Shown piece by piece: positions 57,686-64,000 of a stretch of DNA of 64,000 nucleotides. Position numbers and translations under genes: made by a program. Each line of letters starts with the position of its first letter. Position 1 is the first letter of the stretch. The notes under the pieces are model-generated. The model saw only the letters and a list, made by a program, of their open reading frames with translations. It searched no databases and was not told the origin of the DNA. Source of the stretch: Mollicutes bacterium (lineage in GTDB: Bacteria; Bacillota_I; Bacilli_A; Izemoplasmatales; Izemoplasmataceae); NCBI GenBank assembly GCA_003553945.1, contig PWEL01000013.1, positions 1-64,000 of the forward strand, written 5' to 3'.

Positions 57686-60577
57686 TTATGAAGGACGTGT
57701 GACCTTGTAGATGACACCTGCGGCGACAGCGATGACTACGACGCCGCCGGCGACAGAAATAATGATGCCCCAAGGTGTCTCATCCTCAACCGGATCCGGT
57801 TCATAATCGTCCGGATCGGCGAAGACGTTGATATCCTCTTCGGTGTACATGATGCGTGATTCGTTAGCCGCAAGCTCGATGGTCTCGCCGCCGTCTTGTT
57901 CGAAGAGCGTCGTAAGGGTCGTCTCGTCATCCAAGTCGCCGATCTCATCGGTCGTGGCCACCACATTCCATGTGCCGCCAGGCATGTCGAAGTCCCGCGC
58001 CTCTGTGCCGTTATTATGCACGACAAGCGTCGTGGTCCAGAGGTCGTCGTCGGCTTCGAAGGCATAGGCGACCATGCCGTCTTCCTGCGACATAAGACGC
58101 AGGGTGCCCTGGACATCCTCCTGCGAGGGCAGCGTGAGGAAGTCCTTCTCCTTGCGGAGCTCGATCAGGTTTCTATAGTATTCGAACGTGTCGTGATACT
58201 CGACCTTCCTGTCCCAATCGAGCTGGTTGGTCTCGTCGGGGGAGCGATACGAGTTGGGGTCGAACGGCATGTCCTCATCCTCAAAGTAATCCGACTGCAT
58301 CTCCGGGTCGAGCAGCGGCTTCGTCCGGAGGAAGTCGGCACCGGCATGCAGGAACGAGATTCCCTGCGAGGTCAGGACGATATTGTTGGCCTGGCGCTGC
58401 ATGCGCACGATGCCCGCCATGTCGTCGGGGTCGTCCATGTCGGCGCCGGTGCTGTAGACGAGCTTGTCATGCAGGGTCATATCGTCATGCACGGAGACAT
58501 AGTTGACGGTCTGCGTCGGCTCCACGGCCCAGGGGTTCTGGTAGCCGAGGCCGGGGATGTCGACCGCGCCTGTGACGCCGAGCAACACATCATCATCGGC
58601 GTTATCGTCGCCCTGGACGAAGCCAATTTCCATGTGGTCCGCCCAGTGTCCCTGCGCGATACCGTCGCGAGAATCGTCATTGAACACGGCGATATCGGGC
58701 ATCTCGTCGAGGTTACCCTTGTTCGCTGCATCCTCATCGGGAAGCTCTGAAGCGCCGCCCGTCCAGGGTTCGCCGTAGAGGACGATGTCCTCATCAATCT
58801 CCTGTAGCTCTTCCGCCACGGTGTTCATGGTCTCGACATCATGCAGGGCCATTAGGTCGAAGCGGAAGCCGTCGACATTGTATTCCTCGACGAAGAATGT
58901 CATGGAGTCGACCATGAACTTCCTGAACATCTCCCTATCAGACGCTGTCTCGTTGCCTGTACCGCTGCCGTCGGAGAAATTGCCCTGGTCATCGAAGCGG
59001 TGATAATAGCCAGGGACGATCTGATGGAAGTTCGATTCGGCGGATTGTCCCGTATGGTTGTAGACGACGTCCATGATTACGCCGATATCGTTCTCGTGGA
59101 ATTCCTGCACCATCTTTTTGAACTCATTGACGACGACCTCGCCGTTATAGGGGTCCGTGCTGTAGCTGCCCTCGAGCGAGTTGAAGTGCCTGGGCATGTA
59201 GCCCCAGTTGAAGATGCCGTTATAGACACCGTGGATCTCTTCGTCGTCGAGACGGGATTCATCGACCATGCCGAAGTCCATCACCGGAAGCAGATGGACG
59301 TGCGTCACGCCGAGTTCCTTGATGTGGTCGAAGCCGGTGGTGACGCCTTCATGGCTTGTGCCCTCCTCGACAAGGCCGAGGAACTTGCCACGGTAGTCCT
59401 CCGTGCCGTCCCACGCCTCGTGCGAGGTCAAGTCGCGTGTATGCAGTTCGTAGATGATGGCGTCGGCCGGGGAATCCATATCATGCGGTGAACGTCCGTA
59501 CTCCCAGCCGTCCGGGTTCTGGCGCTCGAAATCGACGACCATCGAGCGCTGACCGTTCAGACCGGTGGCGTAGGAATAGGGGTCGGTAACCTCGTGCGGG
59601 CCGCCGCGGTCACCGTTGTCCACGGTGTAGGTGAAATACGTACCGTGCAGGTCGCCCTCGACAGTCGTCGACCACACGCCCTGTTCACCTTCGCTCATCT
59701 CGATGGTCTCATACGGATCATCGACACCATCGTTGCCGTCATAGTCCTCATAGCTCGATGTATGGCCCTTCTCATAGAGATTGAGCTCGACGGATTCGCT
59801 CAAGGGCGCCCAGAGCTTGAACTCCGTCTCGTCCTCGCTGTATATGGGGCCGAGCTCGCCGTCATAGCCGTATTCCTCGTGGAATTCGTCGCTGTCGAAC
59901 ACACCGTGCAGGTCAATCACGCGCTCCGCGGGTTCTTCTTCGCCAAGGTCGGCGCTGAGGGTGTATTCATACTCGAGGTCGACCTCCTCCTCGAGCGTGA
60001 TGGTGCCGGTGTCGTTGTCGGAGGAGAATTCATCGATAGCGACGGAAGTGCCGTTCGCAAGCACCTCCACGTCCTCCTCACCCACTGGAAGCGTGGTCCG
60101 ATAGCTGATGGTCGAGGTGTCATCGAACATTGCGGACAGTATCCTGTGCGAGGTGTCGACCTCGTCCTCATCATAATAGATGGTCGGGTCGCCCTGCACC
60201 ATGAAGACTTCGACGACACCGTCTTCATCGGGGTCGGTCATGTCGATATGAAGGTCCTGAGGGACATCGCGGTTGTCCCAGTCATCCCCGCGGACGATGA
60301 CGCCGATCTCGGTTGAATCCTCAAGGTTCGTCCCCTCAAGGTCGAGTTCAAGCTGCCTGCCGAAATCCGTCTCGTCCGTCCAGTGATAACGTTCGCCTTC
60401 CCCCGATTCCGGTTCATGCGGCCAGAGCCACACGGAATCGAAGAAGGAGAAATCATCGTCGAAACGGAAATAATTGATGACGAGTGTGTCAGTATCGGTC
60501 GCGGAGACTGTCATGCTTGCAAGCATAAGGGCGATGACAAAAACCCCTGCGGTCAGGAACCGCTTGATTAAATACAT
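57686..60577 (-). CDS. membrane-anchored type I pullulanase
   Basis: The 963-residue protein has a signal peptide (cleavage near SATDT), an N-terminal CBM41 (PUD) starch-binding domain with SVWLWPHEP, further beta domains, CBM48 and the GH13_14 catalytic domain: the pullulanase motif FNWGYMPRHFNSLEGSYS, nucleophile DGFRFDLMALHD, acid/base LYGEPWTGG and SVHDDMTLHDKL. A single C-terminal helix (WGIIISVAGGVVVIAVAAGV) followed by KVTRPS anchors it in the membrane instead of an LPXTG sorting signal. It cleaves alpha-1,6 bonds of branched starch outside the cell. Asp/Glu dominate. Confidence 0.94.
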   Translation of the reverse strand: MYLIKRFLTAGVFVIALMLASMTVSATDTDTLVINYFRFDDDFSFFDSVWLWPHEPESGEGERYHWTDETDFGRQLELDLEGTNLEDSTEIGVIVRGDDWDNRDVPQDLHIDMTDPDEDGVVEVFMVQGDPTIYYDEDEVDTSHRILSAMFDDTSTISYRTTLPVGEEDVEVLANGTSVAIDEFSSDNDTGTITLEEEVDLEYEYTLSADLGEEEPAERVIDLHGVFDSDEFHEEYGYDGELGPIYSEDETEFKLWAPLSESVELNLYEKGHTSSYEDYDGNDGVDDPYETIEMSEGEQGVWSTTVEGDLHGTYFTYTVDNGDRGGPHEVTDPYSYATGLNGQRSMVVDFERQNPDGWEYGRSPHDMDSPADAIIYELHTRDLTSHEAWDGTEDYRGKFLGLVEEGTSHEGVTTGFDHIKELGVTHVHLLPVMDFGMVDESRLDDEEIHGVYNGIFNWGYMPRHFNSLEGSYSTDPYNGEVVVNEFKKMVQEFHENDIGVIMDVVYNHTGQSAESNFHQIVPGYYHRFDDQGNFSDGSGTGNETASDREMFRKFMVDSMTFFVEEYNVDGFRFDLMALHDVETMNTVAEELQEIDEDIVLYGEPWTGGASELPDEDAANKGNLDEMPDIAVFNDDSRDGIAQGHWADHMEIGFVQGDDNADDDVLLGVTGAVDIPGLGYQNPWAVEPTQTVNYVSVHDDMTLHDKLVYSTGADMDDPDDMAGIVRMQRQANNIVLTSQGISFLHAGADFLRTKPLLDPEMQSDYFEDEDMPFDPNSYRSPDETNQLDWDRKVEYHDTFEYYRNLIELRKEKDFLTLPSQEDVQGTLRLMSQEDGMVAYAFEADDDLWTTTLVVHNNGTEARDFDMPGGTWNVVATTDEIGDLDDETTLTTLFEQDGGETIELAANESRIMYTEEDINVFADPDDYEPDPVEDETPWGIIISVAGGVVVIAVAAGVIYKVTRPS

Positions 60578-60617
60578 GTATAAACCTCCAAGTTAGTTTT
60601 GTTGGATACAATTAGAG

Positions 60618-60652
60618 AAAAAGGCAAATCCGCCCAGGCGAATTTGCCTTTT
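60618..60652 (-). terminator. terminator after the starch-binding lipoprotein gene
   Basis: AAAAGGCAAATTCGCC-tg-GGCGGATTTGCCTTTTT on the minus strand forms a long stem with T tail. It lies between the lipoprotein and pullulanase genes. Confidence 0.85.
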
Positions 60653-60674
60653 AAACATTTCCTAGGTAGGCCGA

Positions 60675-63140
60675 TCAGTCAGCAATATGATTCTCTGCGT
60701 CATCCATGCTTTCGAAGATTTCACCGTCGACAGTGACGTAGGCATGATCGGAATCGATCAATTCTACTTCGCCGGTGCCGACTTCATCATCTTCAGCATT
60801 GATGAAATCCACAAAGGGGACCTGTTCTGAGTCAGGATCGACCGGCAGTTCTACGTAGTACCAGCCGTCTTCTTCGGCTTCGTCAATCTCAGGGCCGGGC
60901 CATTCAAGGTCGGCTTCAGGATAGCCATCGAACGGGTCAGTCCAGACTTCTTCGTCGCCGAAATGCATCCATGACCATACTTGGACTGCGTCCCAGTCGT
61001 CACTGTTATAGAAGTAGACGGTGAAGAGATCCTCGTCATAGTCGGTCCAGATCGTCGCTTGTTCGAGTGTGGGGAAGCGATCGACCAATGACATGTAGAG
61101 ATCCGTCTCTTCATAGGCGACAGTGTAAGGGTCGCTTTCAGCATCGTCGCCGTCATGGAACGTTATATCAAATGATTCGTTCTCTTCAAGCGCCCAAGGG
61201 ACTGAGATGAGATACCAATCTTCGAACGGTGCGTCCTCGTTGACAACACCCTCAATTTCATGTACCTCTTCGCCATCGTCGACTGTTGCATGGACTGCGT
61301 CCCAGCCTTCACTGTTGTAGAAGTGGACCTGGGTCTCGGCGAGATAGTCCTCGGTCGCCTCTTCAGCGTCTTCCTTGCTGGTATAAGCTACATTGTCGAT
61401 AGCTATATAGACATGGTCGCTATCAGGAATCTCGACATCGTCGGTCTGAACCTCTTGCTCATCCTCATCTTCAATTTCAGGATCGATGCCATTGAAGATG
61501 AAATCTGTTCCTTGGGCTTCAAGGTCGAGGCCGGGCACATCTATATAGTACCAATTGCCTTCATCATGTTCTGCTTCACCGCCGGGCCATCCGCCTAGCA
61601 ATTCAGCGGGGTCCCAAAGGTAGCCGCCTAGTTCATCCCATTCATGCACATTGTAGAAATAGATTGTCTCATAGACGTCGTTGACTTCTTTCTCTGCCAG
61701 TGCAGTCGCTTCAACCATGTCGTTATAGAGGTCTATTTCGGTGAGATAGATATATTCTTCATCGTCGATGGTTGCGTCGACACTGTTGTCGTTGCCGTCA
61801 TCGACAGTGATGTCGAATGATTCATCCTCTTCAAGGACTGTGGGAACGATGATCTCATACCATTCGTTTTGGGACCAGTCGAATTCTCCTGCATCGTCAT
61901 AGGGGTCTATGGTGGTTTCTTCATCGAGCGCTTCATCGTCTGTGATTTCGACATAGACATTGTCCCAGCCAGCTGCGTCATAGAAGTAGACAACTGTTAC
62001 GCCGGCTGCGGTAAGTTCTGCATCTTCTCTGGAAGCGAAGAGCTCATTGTAGATGACATAGTTGTCAGTTTCCTCGGTGATGGTCTGGGTCTCAGCTTCT
62101 TCGCCGTTGCCATCATGGAATGTGACTTCGAAATAGGCATCGTTGTTCTCTTCTTCGTCGTTTTCTTCGTCATTTTCTTCCTCGTCATTGAAAACAAAGG
62201 GGATGTAGGCTGGATGCCAGTTGCCGAAGTGTTCTTCGACTTCTTCGTCTTCGACAAGGACTTCGCCTTCATGATCGACAGCATCCACATAGACTTCGTC
62301 CCAGCCTTCAAAATCCGTGCCTTCTACCGCGTAATTGTAGAAGTTGACTGTAGTGGTTTCGTCCATGACATCGAATACATGCTCGGCCGTCTCATAAGAC
62401 CTGTAGGCATAGGATTCATCAGGGATATCGGGATGTGTGTAGACGAGTTCGGAATCGTTGATCAGAATATCTTCGGTCTGTACATCTTCGCCTTCTTCGT
62501 CTTCACCATTGATGATAAAGCCGATCTCGACTTCATCCACTTCTTCGGGAACCTCGACATAATACCAATCTTCCCTGTCGTCCTCCTGGACGGCGTCGGA
62601 AGAGCCCGGCCAATCACCGAAATATTGATCGCCGGCGTCATTCCAGGCATACGCGCCGAGATTCTCCCATCCGTACGCGTTGTAGAAATAGACCGTGGTT
62701 TCTTCAACTTCTCTCATGGCGAAAGCCGCATCAGCTCTTGAGCCATAGGGGCCTTCCCCATCGTAAGTCACAAAGTAATGGTCGGGGTGGTTAACTGTCA
62801 CTGGCTCGCTTTCTTCTTCGTCACCGTCATTGAAAGAGATGGTGACAGGATTGTCGAAAAGGTCCTCAACAGGGACATCGATAGCGTAGAAATCTTCATC
62901 CGCATCTTCAACATCGACATCCTCCAACAATGTTGCCTCTTCCCCAGGGAATTCGCCTAGGAGTTCCTCTCCATCAGCGTCCTGAGCAGTGGCATAAACC
63001 TCGTCCCAGCCTTCGCTGTTATAGAATTGAATCTCGGTAGGGTCGATGTCCGGTTCAGGTTCTTCTTCTTCGAACAGACCACATGCCGCAAACAGTCCTA
63101 ATGATAGAACTAATACTAGTGCTAGTAAACCTTTCTTCAT
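60675..63140 (-). CDS. multi-repeat starch-binding lipoprotein (CBM25/26-like array)
   Basis: The 821-residue protein has a lipobox (LFAAC) and no catalytic domain. About seven repeats of roughly 100-120 residues each begin with an aromatic motif such as VYFYNAYGWENLGAYAW, IYFYNVHEWDELGGYLW or VYFYNSDDWDAVQVWSW; three carry the fuller CBM26 form with WPG, WYY-V-P, IIFN-like and VQT-D segments, and others look CBM25-like or partial. It should tether starch at the cell surface beside the pullulanase. The sequence is extremely acidic. The ATG at 63140 has GGAGAGG 8 nt upstream; the track start 63161 is rejected because it precedes that SD. Confidence 0.85.
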   Translation of the reverse strand: MKKGLLALVLVLSLGLFAACGLFEEEEPEPDIDPTEIQFYNSEGWDEVYATAQDADGEELLGEFPGEEATLLEDVDVEDADEDFYAIDVPVEDLFDNPVTISFNDGDEEESEPVTVNHPDHYFVTYDGEGPYGSRADAAFAMREVEETTVYFYNAYGWENLGAYAWNDAGDQYFGDWPGSSDAVQEDDREDWYYVEVPEEVDEVEIGFIINGEDEEGEDVQTEDILINDSELVYTHPDIPDESYAYRSYETAEHVFDVMDETTTVNFYNYAVEGTDFEGWDEVYVDAVDHEGEVLVEDEEVEEHFGNWHPAYIPFVFNDEEENDEENDEEENNDAYFEVTFHDGNGEEAETQTITEETDNYVIYNELFASREDAELTAAGVTVVYFYDAAGWDNVYVEITDDEALDEETTIDPYDDAGEFDWSQNEWYEIIVPTVLEEDESFDITVDDGNDNSVDATIDDEEYIYLTEIDLYNDMVEATALAEKEVNDVYETIYFYNVHEWDELGGYLWDPAELLGGWPGGEAEHDEGNWYYIDVPGLDLEAQGTDFIFNGIDPEIEDEDEQEVQTDDVEIPDSDHVYIAIDNVAYTSKEDAEEATEDYLAETQVHFYNSEGWDAVHATVDDGEEVHEIEGVVNEDAPFEDWYLISVPWALEENESFDITFHDGDDAESDPYTVAYEETDLYMSLVDRFPTLEQATIWTDYDEDLFTVYFYNSDDWDAVQVWSWMHFGDEEVWTDPFDGYPEADLEWPGPEIDEAEEDGWYYVELPVDPDSEQVPFVDFINAEDDEVGTGEVELIDSDHAYVTVDGEIFESMDDAENHIAD

Positions 63141-63206
63141 CGTGCATACCTCTCCTTTCATATTTTGTTTCCATTGATTCCATTGTTTCCTTGTTTCTTA
63201 CATATC

Positions 63207-63271
63207 CCGTCCATCGAAATGGACGGACTGGCGGATGAACGCTTCATCCTCAGGTTGTTTCCATGGACAAC
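63207..63271. promoter_or_regulatory. three clustered palindromes upstream of the starch-binding lipoprotein gene
   Basis: CCGTCCAT-CGAA-ATGGACGG (63207-63226, a UUCG tetraloop hairpin on the minus transcript), GGATGAA-CGC-TTCATCC (63233-63249) and GTTGTTTCCATGGACAAC (63254-63271). No clear promoter hexamers were found. These may be operators or leader RNA structure. Confidence 0.45.
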
Positions 63272-63331
63272 TTAATAACTCTGCCTCTTGTTTTTACCCC
63301 CCCTTGAACAGAATGTATATCCCTTTCGCAT

Positions 63332-63619
63332 CTACTGTGAGAATGCGAACATTGCCACAAAAGCAAGTCCCAGGACAATAGCGATGAATGTACTGATGAT
63401 GACGCCGATCAAGATGAATCTCGCACCCTCGGGATGTCTTTGTCTGAACGCGATATAGATCAAGAACCCTACGAACGGAAACAAAAATCCCAGAAAGGCA
63501 AAGCCGACGTGCCCCTTGCCGTATAGCTGATAGGACTTGACAGCGTCGGCGAGGGTGTCGCAATAGATGCATCTTTGTCCATCGAGCTCTCTACCGCAGT
63601 TAGAACAGCGTTCTGCCAT
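63332..63619 (-). CDS. small zinc-ribbon membrane protein, unknown function
   Basis: The 95-residue protein has an N-terminal zinc ribbon (CSNCGRELDGQRCIYCD) and two membrane helices (about residues 36-56 and 68-92) separated by RQRHPEGARF. TAGGAGGGG precedes the ATG. It lies 20 bp after the MsmK/MalK-type gene and before the starch-binding lipoprotein. I do not recognise a defined family; such proteins are common beside transport genes but uncharacterised. Confidence 0.7.
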   Translation of the reverse strand: MAERCSNCGRELDGQRCIYCDTLADAVKSYQLYGKGHVGFAFLGFLFPFVGFLIYIAFRQRHPEGARFILIGVIISTFIAIVLGLAFVAMFAFSQ

Positions 63620-63639
63620 AGAACCCCTCCTACGGAGGC

Positions 63640-64000
63640 TTAATTGATGCGTTGTTCATCCTCCGAGTCGAAGAAATGGGCGCGTTCCATATCAAAGATG
63701 AAGTTCACTGTGTCGCCGATAGCGACATCCGTACGGGCATCGACGCGGGCGATGAGCTCCTCATCCCCTTTTGAAGCGGTGATGTTGGTCTCCGAGCCCA
63801 TGAGCTCGGCGATGGAGACCTCCGCCTCGAAAAAATCGTCGGGGTTCGCTTCAATCAGATCGTCCGCGCGTTCGTCATGAATATCCTGGGGACGTATGCC
63901 GAGTGTTACTTTCTTGCCGACATAGCCCTTATCTTTCATGAGAGTGAAGTGCTCATCAGAGACATGGACTTCGAAGTCCCTGGACTTGAAAGTCTGATTG
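63640..64000 (-). CDS. carbohydrate ABC transporter ATPase (MsmK/MalK/UgpC type), C-terminal part
   Basis: The gene runs off the right edge; about 120 C-terminal residues are visible. VTLGIRPQDIHDE and the following beta-rich segment (AELMGSETNITA; FIFDMERAHFFD) are the TOBE regulatory domain of MalK/UgpC/MsmX ATPases. Since mdxEFG lack an ATPase nearby, this protein is the likely energiser of that importer, possibly shared among sugar importers. Confidence 0.88.
   Translation of the reverse strand, partial: NQTFKSRDFEVHVSDEHFTLMKDKGYVGKKVTLGIRPQDIHDERADDLIEANPDDFFEAEVSIAELMGSETNITASKGDEELIARVDARTDVAIGDTVNFIFDMERAHFFDSEDEQRIN

Noticed and set aside
63292-63303. TTTTTACCCCCCC tract as a phase-variable switch
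   Set aside because: The C7 run is non-coding and not placed between promoter hexamers that I can recognise.
1-64000. Alternative genetic code (UGA = Trp) as in mycoplasmas
   Set aside because: UGA ends many genes at sensible places (for example the rhodanese gene, buk and hydC), and Trp residues are UGG throughout.
1-64000. tRNA, rRNA genes, CRISPR arrays, prophage
   Set aside because: I looked for TTCGANTC-type T-loops, CCA ends, regularly spaced repeats and phage structural genes and saw none; repeats found are within the starch-binding protein or terminators.

Overview
The window looks like chromosome of a fermentative, anaerobic low-copy-repeat Firmicute of the Bacilli / Mycoplasmatota side, not a virus or plasmid. 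The gene order is strikingly Bacillus-like (pgsA-recA-rny-ymdB...miaB-ricA-mutS-mutL-miaA; yqeG-yqeH-yqeK-rsfS-comEA-comEC-holA/rpsT; alaS-ruvX-yrzB-trmR-trhP1-trhP2-greA-mtnN), but genes that sit in those clusters in Bacillus are missing (cinA, spoVS, mltG, udk, aroE, nadD). The code is standard (UGA is a stop, Trp is UGG), base composition is in the mid-50s % GC by eye, and the exported proteins are extremely rich in Asp/Glu. My inference is a halophilic or otherwise salt-adapted member of a Haloplasma/Izemoplasma-like lineage, possibly without a normal wall; the species cannot be named from the sequence alone.

Region 1 (1-9930): a rhodanese, an Imm50-like orphan and an old-yellow-enzyme reductase, then tryptophanase (tnaA) and a five-gene amino-acid fermentation operon: butyrate kinase, phosphate butyryltransferase, leucine-type dehydrogenase, a divergent PEP carboxykinase-like kinase and an aminotransferase. 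A perfect CcpA-type cre sequence lies in the promoter of the operon, and a one-mismatch cre overlaps the tnaA promoter. Together these genes convert branched-chain or aromatic 2-oxo acids to acyl-CoA-derived acids with ATP formation. Region 2 (9927-14250): hydCBA, encoding an NAD-linked [FeFe]-hydrogenase that would reoxidise carriers from that fermentation, preceded by a perfect 22-bp palindrome resembling an ARG box and by a short promoter-structure-terminator unit that may be an sRNA or leader attenuator.

Region 3 (14300-43600): housekeeping genes on the minus strand for tRNA modification (miaA, miaB, trmR, trhP1/2), mismatch repair (mutL and a mutS broken by one in-frame TAA), RNA decay (rny, ymdB, ricA), recombination, phospholipid synthesis, ribosome silencing and assembly, competence (comEA/comEC), replication (holA), alanyl-tRNA synthetase with a T-box, and others. 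An unrecognised tail-anchored protein with HeH/SAP-like repeats heads the mutS operon.

Region 4 (43600-64000): accessory and transport genes: a DUF3267 membrane protein and a hydrolase, a three-gene osmoprotectant ABC importer, then a large starch/maltodextrin locus: alpha-glucosidase, MdxF/MdxG permeases, YvdJ (DUF1189), MdxE binding lipoprotein, a lipoprotein alpha-amylase, and convergently a membrane-anchored type I pullulanase, an 821-residue lipoprotein made of about seven starch-binding repeats, a small zinc-ribbon membrane protein and the 3' part of the MsmK/MalK-type ATPase. A decayed IS3-family (IS150-like) element sits exactly in the loop of what was a shared terminator between the amylase and pullulanase genes. 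In the model that emerges, starch is captured at the cell surface by binding repeats, cut by surface amylase and pullulanase, imported as maltodextrins and hydrolysed inside.
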